64,000 nt of DNA, taken from positions 255,911-319,910 of the forward strand of contig DASYDW010000063.1 in assembly GCA_036499395.1 (NCBI GenBank). Direction: 5' to 3'. The DNA comes from Pirellulales bacterium. Lineage in GTDB: Bacteria > Planctomycetota > Planctomycetia > Pirellulales > JACPPG01. The notes under the pieces are model-generated. The model ran no database searches and was not told the DNA's origin. It was given only the letters and a program-made list of their open reading frames with translations. Numbering within the stretch: the first letter of the stretch is position 1; every line of letters starts with the position of its first letter. Below are positions 53,080-63,233 of the stretch, in pieces. Both the position numbers and the translations under genes were made by a program.

Positions 53080-55461
53080 TTATACCATTGCATATCGCTT
53101 GCGCAGCAGCCACTCGCCGACTAGCAAACCGACAAATGCCAGCAATAGCGGCCAACGATTCCAAAGCTCGATGGGGGGCAAAGCTTCGATTGGCACCTGT
53201 CGCCCGGCTGGCAGGGATTTCTTCAATTGCTCGGCCGTGGCGAGCGTGAAGCTGCGCCCCTTAGTCGTTTCGCTGGCCCGCGCCAGCTCTGCAAAATCGG
53301 CCTCGACGCGCTCGAACTCACCGGCGGCCAATGTCACGGTGAAGTCGGTCGCCGGTGCGCCCCCCTCCAAGGTCGGCGCCGCGATCCAAGCGTGATAGCG
53401 CCCCTCAGGCAAGTCCGCTAGCGAAGCGACGAAAACACCACGCCCCATTTCCGCGCGCTCAAGCTGCACATGGATGTTCTTGCTTCCCTGTTGCTCGAGC
53501 ACCACGCTGACACCATTATCCTCGGCCGGGGCCAATCGCTCATCGGTGAAGCGGACGCGCACCAGGACTGGTTCGCCTCGGTGATATTCGCGACGATCGG
53601 TCGTCAATTCGGCCGATCGATTATTTCCCAGCAACTTCGCCCGACTGAGATAACGGATGGTTTGAATCCAGTAGCGGGCGAAAAAAACATCCCCCACCCG
53701 ATAGCGCCAACGCCAGGTGCCGTCGACGGCGTGAAACAGCACCTTGCCTGCCCCCGCATATTGCAGACAGATCAATGGCAACTTCGCGCCGTTTTCGCCC
53801 GACCGGGCAACATGCTCGGCCAGCACGCGCACGGCCGGCTTGAGCTTCGAAATCTCGAACATCCAATACAGCGGTGGCAAGTTGTTCCAAATCTCGCGAG
53901 TCTGTTCCGGTGTGTCCCCCAACTGCATGGTTGGGCTGGCCAGGCCCAGATCGGTAGGCAACACCTGAAAGCCTGCGACCGATCCCGAAATGGGCTGCCC
54001 GGCCGTGGCGCCGTCGAACTCCAATGGCAACAGCGCAGCCAACGGCGTATCGCGATAAGCGTCGGGGGTGAATCGAAGCCCCGAGATAAACACCAGTCCG
54101 CCCCCCTTCTCGGTGACGAACTCGTTCAGATTTCGCATCACGCCCGCGCCCAGCAGCGTGGGATTCACATCACCGAAGATGATCACGTCGTACTTGAACA
54201 ACTCCTCGCGTCGCACGGGGAACGATCGCAAAGCCGATTGGTCGATCTCGGCATACGAAGGATCGGCCTCTTGCAGGACAGTATGCAACTCGATCGTCGA
54301 GTCGCGCTCTAAAAGGTGCTTAAGATAGCGGAACTCGTAGTTCGGATAAGCTTGCGCAAGCAGGACATGAATCTGATCCTTGCGCACGCTGACCAGCCGC
54401 TCTTGCCGATTGTTATCCGCCTGCACCTCGTCCGGCAAACTGGGAACTTCGACAACGAACTCGAATTCGCCGACGGCCGTGGGGCGATACGGGATGACGA
54501 CCTTTTTCGCCTGGCCATCAGCGCCCACCTTGACCGTGGTTTTCGCCAGCGGCGCAGGGTTTGTCTTATCGCGCAGCACGACGTCGACTTGCTTATCGGC
54601 AAAGCCGTGGCCGATGAGCTTGAATTCGAAGTTCACCACATCATCGACAAAAACCACGTCATCGACCAAAAGATCACTGACGACCAGATCGCGGTTTGGC
54701 CGGTCGTTCCCCAGCGCAACCGTCAACAGCGGCACTCCCCGACGTCGCGCATAGCCGGCCGCATCGGCCAGCGATTCTCCCTCGGTGCTGATGCCATCGC
54801 TGAACAGCACGATCGCCGACGGTGGTGCGCCGCGCAAATCGTTCAAGATGTTGCGGATCCCCTGCCCCAGACGCGTGCTCTGACCCGTCGGCTCGACCCT
54901 GGCAATGCGTTCGAGCAATTCTTCGGTTTCGCCTAAGTCGCTACGCGCACTGTCCGCGATAAAGTACAGTCGCAGCTTGTGACCTCGGGCGGCATCTTGC
55001 AGTAACTGGCCGTTATCGGCCAACAGTAATGACTTCGCCAGGTTCAGGCGGGTCATTCTTTGCAATCGAGCGCCGCGCAACTGCGATTCGGCTAATGAAG
55101 CGATCTGCGGATCATCGTAACGATCGACCACGCCCATGCTGGCCGAATCATCAACGGCGAACACCAAATAAGGCAGCCCCGTCCGCTCGAGCGTGACGGC
55201 TACTTGCGCGATCATGAAGCAGACGATTCCCAGCACCACCAACCGCACGCCGATCAGGGCAATGCGAATGTTGCGCCCGGCGCGGGCCGCCTCGCGCAGG
55301 TAAAAGAATACGATCAGCGTTACGATCGACGCCACCACGACCAATGTCAGGCCGGCCGGCCACGGCCACTGATAGTCGAGCGTCCAAACCGTACCTTCCC
55401 CGGACTCGGCGGGCTCGAGGCCGAGGAAACGCTCTAACCAGGCTGGCACGGTTCCTTTCAT
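53080..55461 (-). CDS. Membrane VWA-domain protein
   Basis: 793 aa from ATG 55461, which overlaps the stop of the BatA-like gene as ATGA. Two N-terminal membrane helices (~30-85), then a VWA domain with MIDAS DDSAS in FAVDDSASMGV and AIVLFSDGIS, then a beta-rich region and a GATase-like FGDVNPTLLG... segment at ~430, and a terminal helix (LLLAFVGLLVGEWLL). Such proteins are thought to form a membrane complex with BatA. Its exact partner is inferred from the operon. Confidence 0.75.
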   Translation of the reverse strand: MKGTVPAWLERFLGLEPAESGEGTVWTLDYQWPWPAGLTLVVVASIVTLIVFFYLREAARAGRNIRIALIGVRLVVLGIVCFMIAQVAVTLERTGLPYLVFAVDDSASMGVVDRYDDPQIASLAESQLRGARLQRMTRLNLAKSLLLADNGQLLQDAARGHKLRLYFIADSARSDLGETEELLERIARVEPTGQSTRLGQGIRNILNDLRGAPPSAIVLFSDGISTEGESLADAAGYARRRGVPLLTVALGNDRPNRDLVVSDLLVDDVVFVDDVVNFEFKLIGHGFADKQVDVVLRDKTNPAPLAKTTVKVGADGQAKKVVIPYRPTAVGEFEFVVEVPSLPDEVQADNNRQERLVSVRKDQIHVLLAQAYPNYEFRYLKHLLERDSTIELHTVLQEADPSYAEIDQSALRSFPVRREELFKYDVIIFGDVNPTLLGAGVMRNLNEFVTEKGGGLVFISGLRFTPDAYRDTPLAALLPLEFDGATAGQPISGSVAGFQVLPTDLGLASPTMQLGDTPEQTREIWNNLPPLYWMFEISKLKPAVRVLAEHVARSGENGAKLPLICLQYAGAGKVLFHAVDGTWRWRYRVGDVFFARYWIQTIRYLSRAKLLGNNRSAELTTDRREYHRGEPVLVRVRFTDERLAPAEDNGVSVVLEQQGSKNIHVQLERAEMGRGVFVASLADLPEGRYHAWIAAPTLEGGAPATDFTVTLAAGEFERVEADFAELARASETTKGRSFTLATAEQLKKSLPAGRQVPIEALPPIELWNRWPLLLAFVGLLVGEWLLRKRYAMV

Positions 55462-57629
55462 CGCGCGTAACGTCCGCTGAACCAATTCAAAAAGCTCTCG
55501 GTCACCAGCAACCCGACCGCGGCGACTAATAACCACAAATGCAAGCGACTACGAACGACGATCTCGTCACTGACGTCGGCATCCGTATCGCGCCAGTTCG
55601 TACGATGGAAATAACGGACTCCCGGCCAGACGTCTTGCGCGAGTTCCTCGGGAGTGACTTGCTCCAAATCGCTTTCGACCGTGTTGAGATTCACAGCAAA
55701 GGCTTGCGCCGCTGCGAGCTGCGTTCCGCCGCCGAATGGTTCGACGCGGTAGATGCCGCTCTGCTGCGTGTCGCCGAACGACCAGGAACGGTCGCTCGCT
55801 TCGCCAACGACCGCGGCGCGTTTGATTTCTCCCGACGGCACTCGCACGTCGATCCCTGCCACGCGCCCCGCCGGCAACAAGCCCCCCAGTGCCTGCCCCA
55901 CCGACACGTTGTGCTCTTGCAAGCGTCCGTGCATGGCGAACATCAGGAGTTCCTGGACGATGGGTACATAGCTGGGCCACATCGGCATCGCCGTCCAAGT
56001 GGCATCGGCGCTGGTCGCCACCAGGATCGATCGTCCGCGGCCGATCGTTTCTTCCACGATTAGCGGATCGCCGCTATCCGTGGCCAGCGCGACTTGCGCT
56101 CGTGTCGGCTCGGCCAATTGCAATTTGAAATACTTTTGCAGCGGAGTGGTCAACAGGCCGGCTTGTTCTGAATCGCGGAACTCGGCGACCAGCGGATGCC
56201 GATAGCCGAGCGGGTCGAGCGCGTATTGCGCCGCCTCGGCCGGCTTCAAGAGTTGCGCCGGCAGGACGCGCTTCGCGGGATCGTCACGCGCGGCGAGCAG
56301 CCGATTGTAATTATCGGGCTGCACCTGGTCGCCAAGGAAAAAGACGACGCCCCCGCCAAAGTTCAAGTAAGAGCGCAACACATTGGCCTCGCGCTCCGTG
56401 AATTGCGACACATTGCACAGGAACACGCAGTCGTACTGCGTGAGATCGGTGTCCAACAGCGCGCTCTCGTTGACAACTTCGGGCCGGACTCGCGATCGCT
56501 GGCGTTCGCCCGCCGGTGGCGAGAGGGCGACCATCAGAAAATCGGTCGCCGATTTGAACCGCCCGCCGGCCGGTCGACCATCAACGCACAGGACGCGCAG
56601 TTGGTCCTTAACACCAATCGCCAGGTAACGGTGATTATCGATATCCAGCAAGTCAGGCGTCATGCGTAGCTCGACGACGTGCTCGCCCGCGGCGTCGAAA
56701 TAACAGGGAAAGTTTACGGCCGTACTGCCACCGGCGGCCAGGTCGACCGTTCGCTCGGCGGTACGCTCGCCGTCGATGTGCAGCTCGACAGTTTGCTGCG
56801 CTTTGGCCTGACGTCCGAAGTTGCGCACCTCGGCGGCTAGCATCGTCGCTTGCCCCACCGTGACAACTCCATCGGCCAGGCGAAGCTGCTCGATCGCGGC
56901 GTTATCAGCTCCGGATTGCCCGAGGTCGATCACGGTCAATGCGGCCGCTTCGCCGAGGCGCCGCGCGCGTTCGCGGAATTCTGCAATTGACGCGGCGCCG
57001 AGATCGGGGGACCAACTAGTCCGGCCCAAATCGGTAAGGAAGTACACCTGCTCGCGCGTGAGCCGGGGAAATTCGCGCCGCGCGGCCGCAAGTACCTGCT
57101 CGATCTGTGTGAGTGTCGTCGCCAGGTCGGCGCCACCGTGCGTGATCTTCGTCGCCGCGATCTCGCCCAAAAACTCAGCGGCCGAAAACGACGGCGTGCC
57201 GACAATCACTTGCGGCGGATCAGCCATTAAAATCAGCGTCAAACCGTCTCCTTGGCTGCGCTCTTCGACGATTTGCTCGGCCAGTTGCTTGGCACGGTCG
57301 AACCGGCTGCGATCCGTGGGCTTGTACGCCATCGAATACGAAGCGTCCAGCACCAGCAACTTATGCGTCGGCTGGCCGGTATGCGTCACCATGCCGGTGC
57401 GCTCGATCATGGGCTCGGCCACGGCCAGCACCACCGCCAAAACAAGAGCCGTGCGCACGGCCAGCAGCAACCAGTTCTCCAGGTGAATGCGCCGTGAATT
57501 CTTGGTGACCGCGGCTAGCAGATACTGCATCGCCGCCCAGGGAACCTCCTGGTAGCGGCGCCGACTGAGCAAATGAATCACTACGGGCGCAGCAGCAGCC
57601 GCCATCCAGCCGAGCATCGCCGGATGCAT
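55458..57629 (-). CDS. BatA-like protein (aerotolerance N-terminal + VWA)
   Basis: 723 aa from ATG 57629; a TTG at 57662 could add 11 residues. Begins with the BatA N-terminal domain, with a membrane helix (AAAAAPVVIHLLSRRR) and a second (LLLAVRTALVLAVVLAVAEP). The VWA part has MIDAS LDASYSMAY and TLILMADPPQ. The rest is a long beta-rich ectodomain, and a last helix WLLVAAVGLLVTESFL. It lies directly after DUF58 and MoxR, the usual order. The family is linked to envelope integrity and stress tolerance in other bacteria. Confidence 0.8.
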   Translation of the reverse strand: MHPAMLGWMAAAAAPVVIHLLSRRRYQEVPWAAMQYLLAAVTKNSRRIHLENWLLLAVRTALVLAVVLAVAEPMIERTGMVTHTGQPTHKLLVLDASYSMAYKPTDRSRFDRAKQLAEQIVEERSQGDGLTLILMADPPQVIVGTPSFSAAEFLGEIAATKITHGGADLATTLTQIEQVLAAARREFPRLTREQVYFLTDLGRTSWSPDLGAASIAEFRERARRLGEAAALTVIDLGQSGADNAAIEQLRLADGVVTVGQATMLAAEVRNFGRQAKAQQTVELHIDGERTAERTVDLAAGGSTAVNFPCYFDAAGEHVVELRMTPDLLDIDNHRYLAIGVKDQLRVLCVDGRPAGGRFKSATDFLMVALSPPAGERQRSRVRPEVVNESALLDTDLTQYDCVFLCNVSQFTEREANVLRSYLNFGGGVVFFLGDQVQPDNYNRLLAARDDPAKRVLPAQLLKPAEAAQYALDPLGYRHPLVAEFRDSEQAGLLTTPLQKYFKLQLAEPTRAQVALATDSGDPLIVEETIGRGRSILVATSADATWTAMPMWPSYVPIVQELLMFAMHGRLQEHNVSVGQALGGLLPAGRVAGIDVRVPSGEIKRAAVVGEASDRSWSFGDTQQSGIYRVEPFGGGTQLAAAQAFAVNLNTVESDLEQVTPEELAQDVWPGVRYFHRTNWRDTDADVSDEIVVRSRLHLWLLVAAVGLLVTESFLNWFSGRYAR

Positions 57630-57733
57630 CCACAGGCCCAGCAGTATTAACCGATTAAGCAACGTCTTTCACGATAAGATTGTGATCGAACTGCATTCCA
57701 ACAATTCGCCTTACTTCACCATCAACGGTCCCA

Positions 57734-58636
57734 TCAGCCGGCATGCCTGAGTCGAGACGCCAGGTATGCCGACAGCGGCACGTCCAATGTTTGATCGGTG
57801 CGCATCGGTACGTAATCGATGCGCTGCGCCCGGCAGCCGCTTTGCACCTGGCGCAAGAAAGCACCAAACTCCGCCAGGTACGCTTTGCGCAGCGTGCGCG
57901 GTTCGCTCAGGACGTCGGGCAACTGCTCGAGCCCCTTGAACAGAGTCGTCTGCTGAAAGGGAAAATCCATTTCGGCCGGGTCGAGCACATGGAAAATTAC
58001 GACCTCGTGCCGGCGATGTCGCAGATGCTTTAGTCCCGCCATCATCGCGGGAACATCATCGAACAAATCGCTAAGAATCACGACCAGGCCGCGCTTCTTC
58101 AAGCGTTCGGCCAGGTCATGAAAGATGGGGCCCGTCGCCGTCTTCCGTTCGGCATGCGTCTCGTCCATGACGTGCATCATTTGTTTCAGTTGCGACGGAT
58201 TGCCGCTGGGGCGTAGCAAAGTGCGGACCTCCTGGTCGAACGTCACCAGGCCGACACTATCCTGCTGGCGCAGCGTGAGGTAAGCCAGTGATGCAGCGAT
58301 GCACTGCGCATATTCCAATTTGCTGAGAGCCGCGTGGTCGCTCTTGTAGCGCATGCTCTCGCTCGTATCCAACAGCAAATAACAGGCGAGGTTCGTCTCC
58401 TCTTCGTATTGCTTCAGATAGACCTTGTCGGTCTTGGCAAATACTTTCCAATCGACGTAGCGCAGATCGTCACCTGGCACGTATTCGCGATGCTCGGCGA
58501 ACTCGACCGAGAATCCGTGGTAGGGGCTGCGATGCATGCCCGCCACGTATCCCTCGACGATCGAACGAGCTCGCAGCTCCAGGCCGTGCAATTTAGCGAG
58601 CGTCTGCGGATCTAAATACTTCTGCGACTCGTCCAC
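57734..58636 (-). CDS. DUF58 domain-containing protein
   Basis: 300 aa, cytoplasmic, with the classical GYVAGMHRSPYHGFSVEFAEHREYVPGDDLRYVDW signature split over ~30-65. A VWA-like part follows with LLLDTSESMRY and VVILSDLFDDVP. It pairs with MoxR ATPases, and is thought to be a co-chaperone that brings clients to the AAA ring. The start overlaps the MoxR gene by 44 bp, so the two are coupled. Confidence 0.85.
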   Translation of the reverse strand: MDESQKYLDPQTLAKLHGLELRARSIVEGYVAGMHRSPYHGFSVEFAEHREYVPGDDLRYVDWKVFAKTDKVYLKQYEEETNLACYLLLDTSESMRYKSDHAALSKLEYAQCIAASLAYLTLRQQDSVGLVTFDQEVRTLLRPSGNPSQLKQMMHVMDETHAERKTATGPIFHDLAERLKKRGLVVILSDLFDDVPAMMAGLKHLRHRRHEVVIFHVLDPAEMDFPFQQTTLFKGLEQLPDVLSEPRTLRKAYLAEFGAFLRQVQSGCRAQRIDYVPMRTDQTLDVPLSAYLASRLRHAG

Positions 58637-59648
58637 CGCCGCTGGTCTCCAGGTCCGATTCCGGAACGACTTCGATCAACTTGCGAATGATATGGTCTGT
58701 CTTGATTCCTTCGGCCTCGGCATTGAAGTTGGTCACAATGCGATGCCTGAGCACCGGCGCCACGACAGCCCGCACGTCCTCGCACTCGGCGTGATACCGG
58801 CCGTGCAGCACGGCCCGCGCTTTCGCCGCAAGCACCAGGTACTGACTGGCCCGTGGTCCCGCGCCCCAACTGACGTAATCGCGAATGAACTGCGGAACGT
58901 CCCCCTTCTCGCGCCGCGTCAACCGCGTGAAGCGCAATGCATAGCGGGCCACGTGCTCGGCCACGGGCACGCGCCGCACGATGTTCTGCAGCGTGAGAAT
59001 GTCCTCGGTCGATAGTGTTGTTTCGAGTGTCGGCGTTTCGTCGGCGGTCGTGCGGCGCACGATTTCGAGTTCTTCGTCTTCGTCCGGATAGTCGACGAAC
59101 GTGTTGAACATGAAGCGATCGAGCTGCGCCTCGGGCAATGGATAGGTACCCTCCTGCTCGATCGGGTTCTGTGTGGCCAGGACGAAGAATGGCGCCGTCA
59201 GACGATGCCGTGTGCCACCCACGGTCACCTGGTGCTCTTGCATTGCCTCGAGCAGCGCCGCCTGCGTCTTTGGCGGCGTGCGATTGATTTCGTCGGCCAA
59301 GATCACGTTCGCAAAGATCGGGCCGGCCAAAAACTTGAACTGCCGCACGCCTGAAACCTTGTCTTCCTGAATCACCTCGGTGCCCGTAATGTCCGATGGC
59401 ATCAGGTCGGGCGTGAATTGGATGCGGCTGAACTTGAGCGACAGCGTGTCGGCCAGCGTGCGAATCAGCAATGTCTTTGCCAGGCCTGGCACACCGACCA
59501 ACAAGCAGTGGCCGCGAGCGAACATCGCGATCAGCAACTCTTCGATCACCTGTTGCTGGCCGACGATCACGCGCCCCAACTCGGCGACCAGTCGGCGGTA
59601 GGCGTCGTTAAGCTTTTGTACTGATTGCACGTCATCGTCGGGGAGCAT
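58593..59648 (-). CDS. MoxR-family AAA+ ATPase
   Basis: 351 aa. Walker A GVPGLAKT near residue 55, Walker B VILADEINR near 118, then PPKTQAALLEAMQEHQVTVGG and sensor region LATQNPIEQEGTYPLPEAQLDRF, all typical of MoxR. The lid domain follows. It forms hexameric rings that remodel proteins, in this operon probably the VWA and DUF58 partners. Length is typical (about 330). Starts 99 bp after the PQQ-propeller gene ends. Confidence 0.9.
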   Translation of the reverse strand: MLPDDDVQSVQKLNDAYRRLVAELGRVIVGQQQVIEELLIAMFARGHCLLVGVPGLAKTLLIRTLADTLSLKFSRIQFTPDLMPSDITGTEVIQEDKVSGVRQFKFLAGPIFANVILADEINRTPPKTQAALLEAMQEHQVTVGGTRHRLTAPFFVLATQNPIEQEGTYPLPEAQLDRFMFNTFVDYPDEDEELEIVRRTTADETPTLETTLSTEDILTLQNIVRRVPVAEHVARYALRFTRLTRREKGDVPQFIRDYVSWGAGPRASQYLVLAAKARAVLHGRYHAECEDVRAVVAPVLRHRIVTNFNAEAEGIKTDHIIRKLIEVVPESDLETSGGGRVAEVFRSADAR

Positions 59649-59747
59649 GCGATCCTCTTTTCAAATCGTTGATTTCCGCCTGATTTGATTCAGCCCGTTC
59701 TGCCAATCCAACTCGATCGTGGCGTTGCCAACATGCGCCACTAGCTC

Positions 59748-62162
59748 TTACCGGCCGCTCGCACTCTGCGACGCCGGTCTTGTACGACCGGATGGCGCCG
59801 GCGCGCGCGTCGCTTGTTCGGTGCGAGGCTTGGCCCGTTCGCCTTGTCCTAGCGTGTTGCCTGCCGCCGAGTAATCGGCTGGTCCTAAGGCGGTAAGTCG
59901 ATCACTGCTGGCAATGACCAGCACTTCGCCGGCCGCGACTAAATTGCCCGAATGAATCCCGCGCGCTTCGAGCATGACGGGCGCTTGCTCCTGTCCTGTG
60001 CGCTGATCGAAGACGTGGATCGCTTGCACGGTTGGCCAATAGACCTTGCCGCCCGCCAACACGCCACGGCCAAACCCCTTGGGCGTCGGGCCCTCGGGCC
60101 AGGGATAGCTCACTTTGCCGGTCATCACGTTGATGCGCCATAGTTTTTCGCCGCTAGCCCACAGTGCGTCACCGCCGACCCCCAACAGATGCACGACGTC
60201 GTTGGCCAGATTCGTCTCCCACAGCAACAGCCCGGTCGCCGCATCGTAGGCCAGAATGCTTTCACTGTCGGCCGGTGCGACGATCAGCCGGCCACGGTCG
60301 TAGAGACACGGAGTCAAATCGCGATAGAAATGCGTCGCCCGCTGATTTAGGTCCCCCTTCTTCGCGCGCGGATAGCGCACGATCCACAGCGGGTGTCCCG
60401 TGTCGGCAGCCAGCGCCGCTACGGCGCCCAGGTTCGTGTTCACGTACACAACATCGTCGACCAACGTCAGCAGGTTGTGCGTACACTCACCCGATTGGCC
60501 GCGCGACGGCGTTTCAGCGCTGGCGACGAACTGCCGCCACAATTGTCGGCCGGTGCGCGCGTCGTAACAAGCGACGTGCGATTGGGGGCGCGTGCCATGT
60601 CGCAGCGCGACAAAAACTCGCTTGCCGTCCGTGACCGGCGATCCCTCGTAGGCCCATTTCTCTTCCAGTCGCAGCGGCGGCCACGTCAAACGCCCTTCGC
60701 CGACCAGGTCCAGCCCGACGAGATAGCTCGGCTGATGATAATTGACGCTGTCTTCGGGGCGCGTCGTCAGCGGATCGCCCATGCGGGCATAGAGAAAGCC
60801 TTCATGAGCCGTGAGTGTGAATCGCGCCACGCCCAGCGTGCTGGCCGTGCCATGTACGCGCTCGGCGATCGGCTCGGCAGGACGAAATATAACGGCGTCG
60901 CCCCCCCAGGCCGGCTTACCGGTGCGGAGGTCGTAAATTCGAATTTCATGCTGCGTGTTTACGGCAACCAGATTGCCGACGACGATCGGATGGTAGCTGA
61001 GCAGCTCGTTCTTGGTCTCGGCAACGCGAGGCGAAGGATAAAATGAATCGGTAACCGGCGCCTTGGGGAGCGAAATCGGTTCGCTCCACAAGACAACATC
61101 CGGAGCAAGCGCCGCCGGCCCGCAATGCGATCGAGACATCGCCCCGGCGAACGTCGGCCAATCGCGCCCCGCGGCAGACGGCTGCCAATCCTTCGCCCCG
61201 GCCAAGAGCGCCGTCAGCGACTCGACGTAATTCACTTCCAGACCGGCGAGTCGACCACGTGCCGAGGCATGCATCGCCGTAAACGCCACAAGTTCGTCGG
61301 CGGCGCGCTCGAGCGAACCTTCCAGAATCGACACCAGCACGAGCCGCGCACGCACGCTGGCCAGATCGACGTCCGAATCCGGATATGCCAAGCGATTGGG
61401 GGGCAGGTTGCGGTCGTTCCAACAAGCGACAAGTTCGCGGCGCGTTTCATCGGTCAAAGCTTCATCGGTGCGCAACCGATACACGGCCGGCGGGATCGCG
61501 CTATCCGGCTGGTACCACCGCTGCAACTGCTCGCGACGCTCGGTCGCGAGTCCATCATCGGCAATCGTGCGATCAAATGCGTCGCGCGGCACGCTTTGTG
61601 GCGGGGTAGGAATCAACGCCTCCCAACTGGCTCGCGCAACGCCATGCTCGCCCCGTTCGAGAGCCATATCTCCCAAGGCCAACAAGGCATCGTCGCCCGT
61701 GCTGCTGACAAAGTACTGGTCGAGCATGTCGCGCAATGCCCGCACATCATGTCGGGCCACTACGTCGTCAAATAATCGTTTGGCCTGGGCGTCGATCCGG
61801 GCACGATAAAGCGCGAGCGCCTGCGCCGGCAGAACCGCCAGCCGCATTTGGCAATATTCACGCACGCTGACGTAACGGCGGTCGCTGGCAGCGATGACAC
61901 GGCCCAAATCTTTTTCCATCACCTGTCGCAAGGTTTCGACAGCTTCGTCCCATTGCTGGTCCCCGGCGAAGGCCTTGGCCTGCTCCAGGCGGGACAACGT
62001 ATCGGCGTCGGCCTGCGGCACTTCCACCGAATCGGAAAGCTCAAAGCGGCTGGACAGGCTAAAGAAGAAGGGTTGCGCTGCGCATAAACGCGGCGCAATC
62101 AGCAACGCGAAGAACGCGACAACCAGCCAACTCAGATTACGGCATACGAAACCGATACTCAC
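59748..62162 (-). CDS. Exported PQQ-type beta-propeller protein with helical N-terminus
   Basis: 804 aa. Signal peptide ~1-28. Helical repeats (~50-320, e.g. EQAKAFAGDQQWDEAVETLRQV) suggest TPR-like hairpins. From ~370 it carries propeller blades: GNLVAVNTQHEIRIYDLRTGKPAWGG, FVALRHGT...YDARTGRQLWRQ, YVNTNLGAVAALAADTGHPLWI, YDAATGLLLWE, INVMTGKVSYPW, IHVFDQRTGQEQ. The xxDxxTGxxxW pattern is PQQ/BamB-like. No PQQ ligand set is visible, so it is probably a scaffolding propeller. First gene of the long operon. Confidence 0.8.
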   Translation of the reverse strand: MSIGFVCRNLSWLVVAFFALLIAPRLCAAQPFFFSLSSRFELSDSVEVPQADADTLSRLEQAKAFAGDQQWDEAVETLRQVMEKDLGRVIAASDRRYVSVREYCQMRLAVLPAQALALYRARIDAQAKRLFDDVVARHDVRALRDMLDQYFVSSTGDDALLALGDMALERGEHGVARASWEALIPTPPQSVPRDAFDRTIADDGLATERREQLQRWYQPDSAIPPAVYRLRTDEALTDETRRELVACWNDRNLPPNRLAYPDSDVDLASVRARLVLVSILEGSLERAADELVAFTAMHASARGRLAGLEVNYVESLTALLAGAKDWQPSAAGRDWPTFAGAMSRSHCGPAALAPDVVLWSEPISLPKAPVTDSFYPSPRVAETKNELLSYHPIVVGNLVAVNTQHEIRIYDLRTGKPAWGGDAVIFRPAEPIAERVHGTASTLGVARFTLTAHEGFLYARMGDPLTTRPEDSVNYHQPSYLVGLDLVGEGRLTWPPLRLEEKWAYEGSPVTDGKRVFVALRHGTRPQSHVACYDARTGRQLWRQFVASAETPSRGQSGECTHNLLTLVDDVVYVNTNLGAVAALAADTGHPLWIVRYPRAKKGDLNQRATHFYRDLTPCLYDRGRLIVAPADSESILAYDAATGLLLWETNLANDVVHLLGVGGDALWASGEKLWRINVMTGKVSYPWPEGPTPKGFGRGVLAGGKVYWPTVQAIHVFDQRTGQEQAPVMLEARGIHSGNLVAAGEVLVIASSDRLTALGPADYSAAGNTLGQGERAKPRTEQATRAPAPSGRTRPASQSASGR

Positions 62163-62493
62163 GTTCGCACGGACCTCGGTGAAGGGTCGAGCATGCCAGG
62201 CAAGACATCTGGGCGGCGGCGCGCGTCGAAAGCAGGCTGAACCGGATCGATCGAAAGCGTAACGACGGTTCGGGCGTCAACCGACGCTGGGCACTTAAGT
62301 ATAAGCCGCGACACAGTTCCCGGAAAGGAAACGCCCACTCACAGCCGACCCGGCAGACGATGCGAAATGCAGGGAAAACCGCAGAAAATCGTGGCGATTC
62401 CTGCAAATCGCGGCGCGGGCGCGGCGCGGCTACCCGCGACACGTCCCACCTTCGTAAGCTCCCACTTGATGGGTGCGCCAGCACCGCCAGGAC
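62163..62493. other. Intergenic gap, no gene
   Basis: 331 bp upstream of the PQQ-propeller gene and downstream of the 57-aa gene. On the minus strand a TATACT hexamer around 62300 is a candidate -10 box, with only a weak -35. No hairpin with U tract was seen. Confidence 0.45.
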
Positions 62494-62667
62494 TTACCGC
62501 GACCGCGAATACCCTTCCAGAATGCGACCGATGTAGAACATCGCGAATGAAGCCACGGCCATCACGAGCATCTTGCCAACGCTTACGAGCTCCGTGATTT
62601 GCATGACGATGGCCAGGCCGGGCAGAACGAGTCCCGCGATCTGTAGCAGCCGCCCAATGATTTGCAC
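62494..62667 (-). CDS. Small membrane protein
   Basis: 57 aa from GTG 62667, with AGGAG eight bases upstream; the longer upstream frame has no signal. Two hydrophobic segments (IAGLVLPGLAIVMQI and VGKMLVMAVASFAMFYIG) separated by TELVS, ending EGYSRSR. Unknown family; two-helix hairpin of this kind is common among small envelope proteins. Divergent from the DUF983-like gene. Confidence 0.6.
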   Translation of the reverse strand: MQIIGRLLQIAGLVLPGLAIVMQITELVSVGKMLVMAVASFAMFYIGRILEGYSRSR

Positions 62668-62784
62668 GCCCGTTCTCCTGCGCGACACCTTGGATAAACT
62701 TACACCCGCATGGCTGCGTCGCTGGCAGTAGAGTATCGTAAAGACATGCCGCGCCGCAACGAGCGCGGCGGGAGGCAGACAACA

Positions 62785-63192
62785 ATGAGCCTGTGGCAAA
62801 TCCTCGGACGAACCTTACGGCTGCGCTGTCCGCGCTGCGGCCAGGGGCGACTCTTCAGCGGTTGGGTCAGCATGCCGCGACAATGCGAGTCGTGCGGCCT
62901 GAAATTCGAGCGCGAGCCCGGCTACTTCCTTGGCTCGATCTATTTCAACTACGGCGTCACGGCCTTTATTGTGACGATTGCCGCCCTGTCGATGATGATG
63001 TTCAGCGACTTCTCCGAACGAACGCTGCTCTTCTCGCTCGGTGCGTTTTGCATCCTGTTTCCGATGTGGTTTTTCCGCTATGCCCGGGCGCTGTGGATGA
63101 CGTGGGATCATTTTGTCGATCCTCTGCCGACAACGACCGCCGCATCACAACCAATTCCACATGATGCCGCGAAAGACGCAGCGCATAGGTAA
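62785..63192 (+). CDS. DUF983 family membrane protein
   Basis: 135 aa from ATG 62785, GGGAGG ten bases upstream. Begins with LRLRCPRCGQGRLFSGWVSMPRQCESCGLKFEREPGY, a CxxC...CxxC zinc-ribbon typical of DUF983, followed by two membrane helices (ITALSMMMF region and LGAFCILFPMWFF) and RALWMTWDHFVDP. Function of DUF983 is unknown, though members are often near cytochrome oxidase genes. Length normal. Confidence 0.85.
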   Translation: MSLWQILGRTLRLRCPRCGQGRLFSGWVSMPRQCESCGLKFEREPGYFLGSIYFNYGVTAFIVTIAALSMMMFSDFSERTLLFSLGAFCILFPMWFFRYARALWMTWDHFVDPLPTTTAASQPIPHDAAKDAAHR

Positions 63193-63233
63193 CGTCGAAT
63201 CGCGCGGCGAAATAGAAAAACGCGTGCGAACGA

